Below are positions 1 through 8,331 of a DNA stretch of 51,951 bases, one piece after another (the first letter of the stretch is position 1; each line of letters opens with the position of its first letter). The notes beneath the pieces were generated by a model. That model saw only the letters and a program-made list of their open reading frames with translations, was not told the origin of the DNA and searched no databases. Location of the stretch: the NCBI GenBank assembly GCA_031553655.1, contig JAVBLG010000010.1:1-51951 (forward strand), read 5' to 3'. Source of the DNA: JAVBLG01 sp031553655. GTDB lineage: Bacteria > Desulfobacterota > Desulfovibrionia > Desulfovibrionales > Desulfovibrionaceae. A program made the translations under genes and the position numbers.

Positions 1-415
1 GGGTTATTGGAATTTGATTGGGGGAAGGAAGGGAAAATGTTGGAAAATGTTCCCGTCCGTCCCCCAAACCCCCGTCCATCCCTTCAAAACTTTTAATTGG
101 GCCTGTAAAGTACCGTAACTCTGAGCCGCCGGAAGCGTTTACACTGCTTAGTGCGAAAGCATTGCTTTTTGACGACCCGGTATTATGTGTTTTTGACGCT
201 AAAAGTGAATTTAAGATGCATAGAGCTTTATAAAAAATTTTGTATTTTCGGCACGTTGTTAAAATAAAAGTTTTTGGTAAGGGGGGATGGGGGTCCAGGG
301 GGAAGGGACCTTTATATATTTAGTTCGACTTCACTTCGTTCAGTACGAACGGCCCTTTTTTCAAAAAGGGGTTCCTCCCTTCCCCCGAAACTCTCAAACC
401 TCCCAGGACTGAATC
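1..415. other. Intergenic region upstream of def, rich in G-tract repeats and hairpins
   Basis: No convincing gene is seen. Bases 1-95 hold a minus-oriented copy and bases 262-310 a plus-oriented copy of a G-rich repeat (AAAAGTTTT followed by runs of GGGATGGGG and GGGGAAGGG) that recurs at the far end of the window. Bases 298-308 (GGGGGAAGGGA) pair with 377-387 (TCCCTTCCCCC), and inside this lie two smaller hairpins: GTTCG/CGAAC arms (323-350) and CCCTTTTTTCAAAAAGGG (353-370). The whole of 298-387 could fold as one branched structure ending about 30 bases before the def start. Confidence 0.6.
353..370. repeat. Short A/T-core hairpin upstream of def
   Basis: CCCTTTTTTCAAAAAGGG is a near-perfect palindrome. 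It resembles a small rho-independent terminator without a clear T tail, and it sits inside the larger 298-387 inverted repeat. Confidence 0.45.
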
Positions 416-952
416 ATGATTCTGGAAATTTTGAAATATCCTGATGAGCGCCTGAAAAAAGTCTGCGCTGAAGTTGATGAAGTAACCACAGAACTTCGAG
501 AACTGGTTGCTAATATGGTTGAAACTATGTACGCGGCCAATGGCGTCGGCTTGGCCGCGCCTCAGGTCGGCGTTTTGAAACGCCTTATTGTTATTGACCC
601 TTCCGGTCCCAAGGAAAAAAGCGCCCTGCGTGTGCTGGTTAATCCCAGGCTCACGCTGATTGGCGATTTTGAAACCTATGAAGAAGAAGGATGCCTGTCT
701 GTGTCTATGGACTACCGCAGCGCTGTGGCCCGCTCCGAAAAGGTTCGCCTTGAAGCCGAAGATATGGACGGCAACAAGATAGATGAAGAAGTGGACGGCT
801 TTCAGGCCATTGTGCTGCAACATGAGTGCGATCACCTGGACGGCAAGCTTTTTATCGATCATATCAGCCGCTTGAAACGAACCCTCTATGACACCAAGTT
901 GAAGAAATGGACCAAAAAACAGCAGGAAGAAAAGAGTCACGCCCCCGCGTAG
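416..952 (+). CDS. def: Peptide deformylase
   Basis: Removes the N-formyl group from the initiator methionine of nascent proteins; a cytoplasmic metalloenzyme. The 178-residue product has all three family motifs: GVGLAAPQVG (residues 43-52), EEGCLSV (about 90-96, with metal ligand C93) and QHECDHLDG (135-143, with H136 and H140 as ligands and E137 as catalytic base). Length is normal. The ATG at 416 is the first in-frame start before the conserved N-terminal ILKYPD segment. It overlaps the start of fmt by 46 bases, the classical def-fmt arrangement that pairs removal and addition of the formyl group. Confidence 0.97.
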   Translation: MILEILKYPDERLKKVCAEVDEVTTELRELVANMVETMYAANGVGLAAPQVGVLKRLIVIDPSGPKEKSALRVLVNPRLTLIGDFETYEEEGCLSVSMDYRSAVARSEKVRLEAEDMDGNKIDEEVDGFQAIVLQHECDHLDGKLFIDHISRLKRTLYDTKLKKWTKKQQEEKSHAPA

Positions 953-1899
953 TTTTTATGGGCACCCCGTCCTTTGCCGCCGATATTTTGCAAATTATGC
1001 TGGATAGCGGTGAGGTGGAGGTGCTCGGGGTATGGTGCCAGCCCGACCGCCCAGCCGGGCGCGGGCACAAACTTACCCCTCCGGCAACCAAGGTATTGGC
1101 GCAAAAATATGAGTTGCCGGTTTATCAGCCTCTAAATTTGAAAGATCCGGCTGATCAACGGGCCATAGCCGAACTTGAGCCTGATTTTCTGGCTGTGGCC
1201 GCTTATGGCCTTATTTTGCCTCAGGCTGTTCTTGACATCCCCCGTCTGGCTCCCCTGAATGTGCATGCCTCAATTTTACCCAAATATCGCGGCGCGGCCC
1301 CCATACAGAGGGCGATCATGTCCGGTGACGAGCATACCGGGGTCAGTATTATGAAAATAGCCCTGGCGCTTGATTCAGGCCCCGTTTACGCGAATCGTGA
1401 GGTACAGGTCGGAAATTTTGATTCAGGGGCTCTACAAGCCGTTTTGGCGAGGGCCGGCGGAGAACTTTTGCTTGAAATTTTCAGAAATTTTTCTGGTCTG
1501 ATTCCCACACCGCAGGATGAGGCGTTGTCTACCTATGCCGCCAAGCTACACAAAGAAGACGGATATATCGACTGGTTGCTTCCGTCGCAAAATATTCACG
1601 CCTGGATCAGAGGAGTACACCCGGCCCCTGGGGCGCGTACCGTTCTGGTTTTACCGGGAGGTGAAGAAATTACGCTTGTTGTTGGTCCTGGATTGCCCGG
1701 CGAGGAACGACCGCAAGATATTCCTCCCTCTTCAGTTTGCATTTTGGGTGGAAACCGCCTGGCCGTGGCCACAGCGGACAGATATTATATTTTGAATGAA
1801 GTTAAACCGGCCGGTAAAGGATTTATGGCTTCGGCCTCTTTCATTAACGGCTACCTTGACTGCAAAAGCGGCATATGCGGTCATATGCGGAAACCATAG
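907..1899 (+). CDS. fmt: Methionyl-tRNA formyltransferase
   Basis: Transfers a formyl group from 10-formyl-tetrahydrofolate to initiator Met-tRNA. The N-terminal Rossmann segment RVVFMGTPSFA starts near residue 14. The catalytic stretch NVHASILPKYRGAAPIQ follows, then TGVSIMKI with a downstream LDSG, as in the family. The C-terminal tRNA-binding domain runs from about residue 210. The only good in-frame start is ATG 907, inside def, giving about 13 residues more than many homologues. Translational coupling to def is likely. No RBS stands out, as expected for an internal overlapping start. Confidence 0.95.
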   Translation: MDQKTAGRKESRPRVVFMGTPSFAADILQIMLDSGEVEVLGVWCQPDRPAGRGHKLTPPATKVLAQKYELPVYQPLNLKDPADQRAIAELEPDFLAVAAYGLILPQAVLDIPRLAPLNVHASILPKYRGAAPIQRAIMSGDEHTGVSIMKIALALDSGPVYANREVQVGNFDSGALQAVLARAGGELLLEIFRNFSGLIPTPQDEALSTYAAKLHKEDGYIDWLLPSQNIHAWIRGVHPAPGARTVLVLPGGEEITLVVGPGLPGEERPQDIPPSSVCILGGNRLAVATADRYYILNEVKPAGKGFMASASFINGYLDCKSGICGHMRKP

Positions 1900-1946
1900 A
1901 GTATTTTGCGAATGAAATTTACAAAATGTTCTGATACCCCCGTGCG
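1898..1946 (+). repeat. Intergenic repeat family B, copy 1
   Basis: AGAGTATTTTGCGAATGAAAT, then TTACAAAATGTTCT and a degenerate CCCCCGTGCG. It matches the copies near 5271, 7273, 32903 and (inverted) 41334. The AGAG...TTCT arms can pair into a hairpin. It lies just behind fmt. Confidence 0.6.
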
Positions 1947-2016
1947 TAAATTTCACGTGTTCAACCCGCCTGAAAATTAATAAATAACCGCGCAATCCGA
2001 CCTTACGGACACAACT

Positions 2017-2832
2017 ATGTCCATATTCAAAAAATCCCCCTTTTCCCTTCCTTCCTCAGAGTACGGCGGCGTACGCAAGCGGCTTTTCATCGGCTTGATG
2101 GCCGGTAGTTGCGCTTTTTTGTGCGCTTTTTTGATCCTGGGCTGGGTTGTGCCCTATCTTGGCTTTTCGGGCATTCACCCCGTGTTACCCTTTTTGTCAG
2201 GCCTGATCTGCGCGATTATGGTTCTGTCATTGCTGTGGGTGTGCGGCGGCTTGGTTCTTCATATTGCTACAGGGCGCAACTTGCCGGGAATAAGACGCAT
2301 TCGCGATGTGGTTATTCGGTTGATGTATCCACTTATGATCATCCTTGGCCGCTTAGTGGGTATAAAACGACGCGATGTGCGTCTATCTTTTGTCAAAGTT
2401 AATAATGAGCTTGTATTGGCCGCCGATTTGCGGGTAAAGTCTGATGAGTTGCTGATTCTGCTGCCGCATTGCGTTCAGAAAAGTTCTTGCGCCCATCGCT
2501 TGAGCTATGCGGGGGAGGGTTGTAAAAAATGTGGATTGTGCCCTGTGGCTGAGCTTACCTCTCTGCATGAACGTTACGGTTTCAAGTTCGCGGTGGCTAC
2601 CGGTGGCACCATTGCCAGACGCATTGTGGCCGAGGCGCGGCCAAAATTGATTTTAGCGGTAGCCTGTGAGCGTGATTTGGTTTCCGGCATACAGGATTCT
2701 TATCCGGTCCCGGTATATGGATTGCTTAATGAGCGCCCGCACGGACCTTGCAGAGACACTCTGGTGAATATAAATCGCCTTGAAATGTTGATTAGGCTTT
2801 TTCTTGATTTGCCTGACTCCACTTTAAGGTAA
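2017..2832 (+). CDS. DUF116 family membrane protein
   Basis: A 271-residue protein of the DUF116 type, function not established. Two hydrophobic membrane segments lie near residues 23-45 and 58-82, followed by a cytoplasmic domain rich in cysteines: LPHCVQKSSCAHRL, CKKCGLCP (a CxxCxxC cluster suggesting iron-sulfur or zinc binding) and a later ACERDLVSG segment. DUF116 genes are commonly found beside translation genes such as fmt and rsmB, as here. The ATG at 2017 is the first start before the basic N terminus. Naming rests on motif memory, not a search. Confidence 0.8.
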   Translation: MSIFKKSPFSLPSSEYGGVRKRLFIGLMAGSCAFLCAFLILGWVVPYLGFSGIHPVLPFLSGLICAIMVLSLLWVCGGLVLHIATGRNLPGIRRIRDVVIRLMYPLMIILGRLVGIKRRDVRLSFVKVNNELVLAADLRVKSDELLILLPHCVQKSSCAHRLSYAGEGCKKCGLCPVAELTSLHERYGFKFAVATGGTIARRIVAEARPKLILAVACERDLVSGIQDSYPVPVYGLLNERPHGPCRDTLVNINRLEMLIRLFLDLPDSTLR

Positions 2833-2871
2833 TGGATAATTTAAAAAGCAAAATGCTTAGGTGGTCCACTA

Positions 2872-4176
2872 ATGTCCGATGCGCGTATGTTTGCTCTGGA
2901 AGCCCTGAAAAATCTCGATTGCGGGTGTGGCGCGCAAGCCGCTCTTGATCGCTCTCTGCGGACCTTTCTGAGCGGAATAGGGGATAGTAAAGCACACCCC
3001 AGAGACGTGGCCTTGGCCACGGAACTTTTTTACGGCGTTTTGCGTCGAGAAATTCAATGCCGCTGGATTCTGCAACGCAAACTACGTGACGCGGAACGTT
3101 TGCCAAACGACATTAAATATATTTTACTAATGGGCGCATATGCGCTTTTATTTTTGCGCCGCGTTCCCCATTACGCAACTGTTGATCATGCGGTAAAATA
3201 TACCCGTGACAAATACAACAAAAAACTTGCCGGATTGGTCAATGCGGTTTTGCGCGGTATTGGGCGCGAGATTGAGCAATATGGCGATTTTTCTTTTTAT
3301 GAGCAAGAGTGCCGTTCGGAGCTGGAAGCTGTGGCTGTTTTCCACTCTTTACCCTTATGGGTTGCGGATTTGTGGCAAAAAGCCTATGCGCGTGATAAAT
3401 TTATGGCACTATTGGAGCAGAGCATTTCTGTTCCATTAACATCTTTGCGCATCAATGCCGCCATGCCCGAAGCGGAAAATTTGCGGCAGAATTTTTTAGC
3501 GGCCGGTTGTAAGGCGGTTGGTGATTTTGGCGTGGCAGGCGCAGCGGACCTTATGAGTGGATTTGATTTGCCCAAAATTGTGCATGATGGCCTTGCGGCC
3601 CGCCAAGGTACCGGTTCGCAAGCTGTAATACAAGCTCTGGCTCCAAAAAATTGGCCGGGGCCAATTTGGGATGTTTGTGCCGGATATGGCGGCAAGAGTA
3701 TGCTTTTGCTTGAACAAAATTACCCGTTACTGATGGCTTCAGACCTGAATCAGGCACGCCTTTACGGACTTAAAGGGCAAGCCATGGATCGCGGATTTAC
3801 GAATTTGAGCATATTCCGTGCCGATGTGCGGGCTCTGCCTGTTGACTCTTTTTCCGGTACCATTTTGTTGGACGCTCCTTGTTCCGGGCTTGGCGTATTG
3901 GCTGGACGACCAGATATAAAGCGCAATAGAACCGAAAAAGACGTGGCTACTCTTATAAAGATTCAAGATGCACTATTGCGGTCTTGCTTTTCAGTCCTGA
4001 ATTCCGGAAGCTGCCTGGTTTATATTACTTGCACCAGAAACCCGGAAGAGAATGAAATCAGAATTGGCGAATTTTTGAGGCAGCATAGCAATGCCGCGTT
4101 GCTGAAAGAATGGGAAAGCCCCATAAGCAAACCTTGGGTGGAAGGCATGTATGGGGCTTTGCTTGCTAAAGAATAG
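2872..4176 (+). CDS. rsmB: 16S rRNA (cytosine-5) methyltransferase RsmB
   Basis: Expected to methylate cytosine 967 of 16S rRNA. An N-terminal NusB-like helical domain (about residues 1-140) precedes a Rossmann methyltransferase domain. Visible motifs are WDVCAGYGGKS (SAM-binding motif I), LLDAPCSGLGVLAGRPDIK (motif IV with the conserved Pro-Cys) and LVYITCTRNPEENE (motif VI, with the catalytic Cys in TC; the family more often reads STCS). The 434-residue length is normal. It lies 39 bases behind the DUF116 gene in the same orientation, so it is probably co-transcribed with def-fmt. Confidence 0.93.
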   Translation: MSDARMFALEALKNLDCGCGAQAALDRSLRTFLSGIGDSKAHPRDVALATELFYGVLRREIQCRWILQRKLRDAERLPNDIKYILLMGAYALLFLRRVPHYATVDHAVKYTRDKYNKKLAGLVNAVLRGIGREIEQYGDFSFYEQECRSELEAVAVFHSLPLWVADLWQKAYARDKFMALLEQSISVPLTSLRINAAMPEAENLRQNFLAAGCKAVGDFGVAGAADLMSGFDLPKIVHDGLAARQGTGSQAVIQALAPKNWPGPIWDVCAGYGGKSMLLLEQNYPLLMASDLNQARLYGLKGQAMDRGFTNLSIFRADVRALPVDSFSGTILLDAPCSGLGVLAGRPDIKRNRTEKDVATLIKIQDALLRSCFSVLNSGSCLVYITCTRNPEENEIRIGEFLRQHSNAALLKEWESPISKPWVEGMYGALLAKE

Positions 4177-4217
4177 CGATGCCGTTTCGGCTGAAAAAAT
4201 GTTAATGTGCTACTTAA

Positions 4218-4233
4218 TGTTTCACGGGAAACA
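4218..4233. promoter_or_regulatory. parS-like ParB binding site 1
   Basis: TGTTTCACGGGAAACA differs from the known parS palindrome TGTTTCACGTGAAACA by one base. It lies about 75 bases beyond the 3' end of parB. Confidence 0.85.
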
Positions 4234-4307
4234 TTATACTAGCAACACAATAATAGGCATCAAACCATGATGTATATATTGAGTAAGTATGCATTGTGTT
4301 ACTGATG

Positions 4308-5237
4308 CTATGCATTGGGCATAGCAATGTTCAACCTCTGCAATATATCAACAAGCTGTTCCGGCGTGTCATAGGCAAAGGTTATGCGCCCCTTTTCTTC
4401 GCTGCCACTTACTGATGCGCGTACAGACAATTCTTCATTAAGAACTTTTTGTAAATTTTTTATCGCTTTAGGCTTGACGCGGTTCGACTGTTTCACAGGG
4501 ATTTGAACAGATTCTTCAGTAGAGGCTTCCTGCTCAACGCCACTCCAAGGGAATGCTTTATGCTCTTTCCAATAGCTAAGAGCAGCTTCGGTATCTCTTA
4601 CGGTAAGTTTTTGCTCAACAATGGCCAAACGTAATTGTTCGGCAACTTCTTCCTCGTCAATGCCCAGCAGGCAACGAGCATGACCGGCGCTCATACGCCC
4701 GAACTGAACATCATCTTGGGCGGCGAGTGAAAGTTGTAAAAGTCGCAACGAATTGGCAATGGCAGAGCGACTTTTACCCAGACGGGAGGCAAGATCCTCT
4801 TGGGTCAATTCTCGGCGTTCACGCAGGGCATTCAGAGCAAGGGCCTCTTCAATAGGATTAAGGTCTTCACGCTGAAGGTTTTCAATAAGGGCGGCGACCA
4901 TTACTTCTTCATCGGTCAAGTCACGCACCAAAGCCGGTACTTCTGACAATCCGGCCATGCGCGCGGCGCGCCAACGGCGTTCGCCGGCTACTATTTCATA
5001 GATGTCCGGCCCCTTGGGGCGAACAAGAAGTGGTTGCACCAAGCCTTGCGTTTTTATGGAAGCGGCCAGCTCTTCCATAGCTTCTTTGCCGAAATGCCGT
5101 CTGGGTTGGTCAGGATTGGGTTGCAGTGATTCCAGCGGCAGAGTATGTATTTCTCCACTAGATGCACTTTGACCGGGATCGCTATTGCGAAATAGGGCAT
5201 CAAGGCCGCGTCCGAGAGGTTTGGTGGATATGGACAT
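4308..5237 (-). CDS. parB: Chromosome partitioning protein ParB
   Basis: Centromere-binding CTPase/clamp that loads at parS and works with ParA in chromosome segregation. The 309-residue product begins with the typical KPLGRGLDALF segment. It then has the ParB/Srx motifs LQPNPDQPRRHF and GERRWRAARMAGL (the CTP-binding region), ENLQREDLNPIEEA, and the helix-turn-helix LTQEDLASRLGKSRSAIANS. A C-terminal dimerisation domain follows. The frame is open 64 codons further upstream, but GGAGG lies six bases before ATG 5237 and the upstream part lies in an intergenic repeat, so 5237 is chosen. Unusually, parA is not adjacent. Confidence 0.96.
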   Translation of the reverse strand: MSISTKPLGRGLDALFRNSDPGQSASSGEIHTLPLESLQPNPDQPRRHFGKEAMEELAASIKTQGLVQPLLVRPKGPDIYEIVAGERRWRAARMAGLSEVPALVRDLTDEEVMVAALIENLQREDLNPIEEALALNALRERRELTQEDLASRLGKSRSAIANSLRLLQLSLAAQDDVQFGRMSAGHARCLLGIDEEEVAEQLRLAIVEQKLTVRDTEAALSYWKEHKAFPWSGVEQEASTEESVQIPVKQSNRVKPKAIKNLQKVLNEELSVRASVSGSEEKGRITFAYDTPEQLVDILQRLNIAMPNA

Positions 5238-5270
5238 TTTTCCTCCGTTTTTATAATGCGCAAATTTTTG

Positions 5271-5335
5271 GAGCACTTCATTTGCAAATTGCTCTAACGG
5301 CCCGTGCGTTGTTATGGCCATCCGCTTTAACTTAA
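5271..5335 (+). repeat. Intergenic repeat family B, copy 2
   Basis: GAGCACTTCATTTGCAAATTGCTC (a hairpin), then TAACGGCCCGTGCGTTGTTATGGCCATCCGC. It lies between the divergent starts of parB and the 5355 gene and could carry or affect both promoters. Confidence 0.65.
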
Positions 5336-5354
5336 CATCATAATAAGGTTGATC

Positions 5355-5765
5355 ATGAAAAAAAAGCAAAACATTCTCTATGTGAGCGACGAAGCCGGTA
5401 ATGCACATGCCGTGCAAATTTCCTGGCAATTATGGGAAATTGTGCGCGATCAGGTAACTAAGGCTGAGCAGAAACTTTTTCCCATCAGCAAGCAAGATAA
5501 ACCGGAACCGTTGGCGGATTTGGAAACATTAAAAAATTATTGGGATTTCAAATACCCGTACTCACCGGAAGTTTCCTGCAAAAATTGCCAGGCTGAAACC
5601 AGCGATTGGGAGCATGATCCTGAGCATCCATTCCATTTAACCAATGCCAGTTTGGGCGGACTATTGGCTTTTTATTGTAAAAAATGTGGCGCGACTGTGC
5701 GCAAAAAGCATTTCAAAGATCATGTCGCCCTGGAGTGTACGCCTCCTGCGAAAAGCGACAAATAA
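5355..5765 (+). CDS. Zinc-ribbon-like hypothetical protein
   Basis: A 136-residue protein I do not recognise. The N terminus is lysine-rich (MKKKQN). The C-terminal half holds two CxxC pairs, CKNC (about residue 75) and CKKCG (about residue 109), with nearby histidines, which suggests a structural zinc site. The start is ATG 5355 with ATAAGG just upstream; an in-frame TTG six bases earlier is less likely. It is transcribed away from parB and stands between parB and parA, which is not the usual gene order. No function is assigned. Confidence 0.75.
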   Translation: MKKKQNILYVSDEAGNAHAVQISWQLWEIVRDQVTKAEQKLFPISKQDKPEPLADLETLKNYWDFKYPYSPEVSCKNCQAETSDWEHDPEHPFHLTNASLGGLLAFYCKKCGATVRKKHFKDHVALECTPPAKSDK

Positions 5766-5814
5766 AGCTTTGGCAAAGCAAAGTTAAAATACTTTATTGC
5801 CATATCACCTGACA

Positions 5815-6015
5815 GTTCAGGATCAGGGCTGACGCATTTTATTTTGCATACTAACAAAATCATCCTGTTAACGTGATTAATCTCAGCGCTTGCGTGATTC
5901 GAGTACGGCGTTGCTACGCTCCGCCTAGTTACGAATGCTTACGCATTCGGGCTCTTGCTGATGCAAGTGCCTCTCGGTCCTCCGCGCTGAGGAGCGTCAG
6001 CCCTGGGTTCAGGAT
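5815..6015. repeat. 9-bp direct repeats flanking the MITE-like element
   Basis: GTTCAGGAT occurs at 5815-5823 and again at 6007-6015, immediately outside both ends of the element. This is the pattern expected for a target-site duplication. Confidence 0.8.
5824..6006 (+). mobile_element. MITE-like non-autonomous element, copy 1 (183 bp)
   Basis: The element begins CAGGGCTGACGC and ends GCGTCAGCCCTGG, giving 12-bp terminal inverted repeats, and is bounded by 9-bp direct repeats. A second copy, inverted, lies at 51706-51887 with roughly 85-90 percent identity by eye. The interior has no convincing reading frame but several hairpins, for example GAATGCTTACGCATTC and GCACTTGCATCAGCAAGAGC on the reverse strand. 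A 9-bp duplication fits transposases of several IS families (IS1, IS4/IS10, IS256), and no partner transposase is present here. Confidence 0.75.
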
Positions 6016-6145
6016 GCATTTTAGCTGTCAGGGCTTTTTATTCATGTCATCAAAATTTTCTTTATGGTCTGTCCCCTTCAAAAGAAAAGTTTGATTGACA
6101 AGACGACGAAGCCGAGGAAATTATTTTTTTTATAATTCTCCCTTC

Positions 6146-6222
6146 AGGGAAGGGTAATCCGCACGGTTCCTATCCTCCGGATATGTAGTAATCCGGAGGG
6201 TGGAGCTGACTGTGGATTGAAC
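6146..6222 (+). repeat. Intergenic repeat family C, copy 1
   Basis: GGGAAGGGTAATCCGCACGG, then TTCCTATCCTCCGG and TGTGGATTGAA. The second copy at 39635-39683 shares both end blocks but lacks the inner TCCGGAT...ATCCGGA hairpin found here. Confidence 0.6.
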
Positions 6223-6231
6223 GAAAAATAT

Positions 6232-7011
6232 CTAGCCATCTTTTTTATGAGGGCGGCGTAGAATAACTTCTTTGGCCAGGGCCAGATAAGCTTCCGCGCC
6301 GCGAGATTTTATATCGTAATGAAGAATCGATTTGCCGTGGCTTGGGGCCTCGGAAAGGCGCACATTACGCGGAATTACCGTTTCAAACAAATGATCGGGA
6401 AAGCACTTGCGAACTTCATTTTTAACATCCCGCGTAAGCTTGTTACGCACATCATACATAGTCAGAACCACACCTAAAAGAGCCAATTTAGGATTGAGGC
6501 GCTTTCTGATTTGCTCGTAGGTTTGCAACAGTTTTACGATGCCTTCAAGAGCGAAAAATTCACATTGTAAAGGAATAAGTAATTCTTTAGCCGCGCACAT
6601 GGCATTTAAAGTCAAGAGCCCCAATGACGGAGGGCAATCAAGTATTACGTAGTCAAATTTATTTTCAACACTTTTTACTACTTCAGACAAATAGTATTCC
6701 CGAGCCATTTTGTCCACAAGTTCAATTTCTGCACCCACAAGATTGGTGGAGGCGGGCAGAATAGAAAGATACGGTGGAATTATTTCATAAATTGCTTCAG
6801 CTGCTTTTTCCGGGTTATAAAAAGCAGAGTAGATGTCTCTGGGTAGGTCTTCTTGGTTCAGTCCTAAACCGCTGGTGGAGTTGGCTTGCGGGTCGCAGTC
6901 TACTAAAAGTACCTTTTTTTCCATAATGGCCAACGATGCCGCCAGATTTATGGAAGAAGTAGTTTTTCCGACTCCGCCTTTCTGATTGGCAAGGGCGATG
7001 ATACGGGCCAC
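6232..7011 (-). CDS. parA: Chromosome partitioning ATPase ParA (Soj)
   Basis: Deviant Walker ATPase that drives segregation of ParB-parS complexes. The 259-residue product has the deviant Walker A box KGGVGKTTSS (about residues 11-20), the switch DCDPQANSTSG, and the Walker B region YVILDCPPSLG. The start is taken as GTG 7011: AAGGAG lies about six bases upstream and the protein then begins ARIIALANQKGG as in the family. The frame is open eight codons further. It has the same orientation as parB but is separated from it by about 1 kb with an opposing gene and a mobile repeat. Confidence 0.95.
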   Translation of the reverse strand: MARIIALANQKGGVGKTTSSINLAASLAIMEKKVLLVDCDPQANSTSGLGLNQEDLPRDIYSAFYNPEKAAEAIYEIIPPYLSILPASTNLVGAEIELVDKMAREYYLSEVVKSVENKFDYVILDCPPSLGLLTLNAMCAAKELLIPLQCEFFALEGIVKLLQTYEQIRKRLNPKLALLGVVLTMYDVRNKLTRDVKNEVRKCFPDHLFETVIPRNVRLSEAPSHGKSILHYDIKSRGAEAYLALAKEVILRRPHKKDG

Positions 7012-7084
7012 ACTGTTCTCCTTGTAAGTAATCAATAAGAGCTGTGGTTTTGTGTGATAACATTGTGTCGGTAAAAAAAGTTAA

Positions 7085-7100
7085 TGTTTCACATGAAACA
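7085..7100. promoter_or_regulatory. parS-like ParB binding site 2
   Basis: TGTTTCACATGAAACA differs from the consensus parS palindrome by one base. It lies about 75 bases upstream of parA, where ParB could also affect parA expression. Confidence 0.88.
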
Positions 7101-7272
7101 TTTAATCTATTAACAAATTAAAGCATTTTATTAGTCAGAGCATTTCGTTTGCAAAATGCTATAAATGAACAAAATATTTTTGAACATATAAAAATTGTAT
7201 TACCGACGTTAATTATAACGTATTAACAAAATAATGAAACCAAAATTTGAAGTTAAAGTAGTACTGAATATT

Positions 7273-7333
7273 AGAGTATTTTACGAATAAAATGAGCAAA
7301 AGGCTCTAACGGCCCGGGCGTTGATAGCGGCCT
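7273..7333 (+). repeat. Intergenic repeat family B, copy 3
   Basis: AGAGTATTTTACGAATAAAAT, GAGCAAAAGGCTCT and AACGGCCCGGGCGTTG align closely with the copies at 32903 and 41334. Confidence 0.65.
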
Positions 7334-7362
7334 CCAGTTAACCATTTCAAAATAAAAATACA

Positions 7363-8331
7363 TCAGTTACCTTTGCTCACATATATATTGGGTAAAGCTT
7401 CCAGGATATCTTTACTAAAATCTTCCCAAGGGGCAATGGAGACAAAATTGCCACTTTTAGGTGAATTGCCTTGGGCATAGATATGCGCCCCTATGCAGAC
7501 CCGTGGAATCAGGAAGGGGTTGGTTAGCAGTTTTTCGTTATAGTCGCATGAAGGGACTGAATCGTATGTTGCTTCGTGCACTCCTGGGTAGGCCAGTACC
7601 GCTCCCTTGAAGCCCATGCGACTCAATTGGTCAATACCTTGTGGAGAAGGACGCGCACCATATGGATAAGCTAATATTGGCGTAACACGGTTCATGATAC
7701 CAAGCGATCTGAAATCATTAATTTGCTCTTCCATTATTTCTTTTACCTGATTTGCATTCATGTTCAACATGCGCGTATGCCTTACGGTGTGATAGCCAAT
7801 TTCCAGTCCAGGCATAGCCTTCAGCATATCTATAACAGCAGGTAAGGGCATATAATTACCAAAATATCCTTCTGGCTGTTTTGATAGGCGATCATCTTCC
7901 ACTTTAGCTACAAAAAAAGTGGCGCGAGGGGAGCGGCCGAAATGTTTTAGTGAATCGCGCAAAATATCTACAAAGGATTGAGCATTTCGTTGATTTTTGT
8001 GCGAAAAGGATGTTTTGGAAAATATTATGCTACGGTGGGAGTCGTCGGCAGTAATTCCTACAGGCTTCAGCCCCTTTGGTACTATTTGATCTATTTTTCC
8101 GTCCAAAATATCGCTTATATTTACAGGGTAAAAGCCGACATTCCAAATATTGGCCAACAGTTCCGCAAGTTGAAGTGAGCTTATGCTTTCCGGGTCACTC
8201 GGTGTATCGTCCACTTTGTGAAACATAAGTATGGGGATGGCTGGGGTTATATTTTGTGCGGAAACCCCAAAGGGCATAAGGCTTATGATAAAACCAGTTC
8301 CTGCAATACGCAAAAATGTACGGCGTAGCAT
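7363..8331 (-). CDS. Tat-exported polysaccharide deacetylase (NodB family)
   Basis: Predicted metal-dependent carbohydrate deacetylase acting outside the cytoplasm on an unidentified polymer. The 322-residue product begins with a twin-arginine signal (LRRTFLRIAGTG, then a hydrophobic stretch ending VSA), which implies folded export. The NodB motifs are ITADDSHRS (catalytic and metal Asp pair), EIGYHTVRHTRM (HxxxH metal ligands) and LAYPYGARP. AAGGA lies before ATG 8331; a TTG directly before it is in frame. It stands alone between parA and a CheY-like gene with parS sites on both sides. Confidence 0.85.
   Translation of the reverse strand: MLRRTFLRIAGTGFIISLMPFGVSAQNITPAIPILMFHKVDDTPSDPESISSLQLAELLANIWNVGFYPVNISDILDGKIDQIVPKGLKPVGITADDSHRSIIFSKTSFSHKNQRNAQSFVDILRDSLKHFGRSPRATFFVAKVEDDRLSKQPEGYFGNYMPLPAVIDMLKAMPGLEIGYHTVRHTRMLNMNANQVKEIMEEQINDFRSLGIMNRVTPILAYPYGARPSPQGIDQLSRMGFKGAVLAYPGVHEATYDSVPSCDYNEKLLTNPFLIPRVCIGAHIYAQGNSPKSGNFVSIAPWEDFSKDILEALPNIYVSKGN

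Larger units (their letters stand above)
5766..6231. other. Intergenic region holding a mobile repeat and a second repeat
   Basis: No gene is supported. The stretch contains the MITE-like element 5824-6006 with its flanking 9-base repeats and the family C repeat 6146-6222. The 73-codon open frame within it runs across the element and looks spurious. Confidence 0.7.
7012..7362. other. AT-rich intergenic region upstream of parA
   Basis: No gene is seen. The 351 bases hold a parS site (7085-7100), a partial family B hairpin (about 7137-7162, AGCATTT...AAAATGCT) and a fuller family B copy (7273-7333). The middle is strongly AT-rich with repeated ATTAACAAA-type tracts. I saw no DnaA-box cluster, so I do not call an origin. 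Confidence 0.6.

Noticed and set aside
320..940. Antisense open frame (206 codons) overlapping def
   Set aside because: It lies opposite def, whose metal-binding motifs are unambiguous.
5873..6094. 73-codon open frame within the MITE-like element
   Set aside because: The frame crosses the element boundary, has no RBS and is not kept in the second copy.
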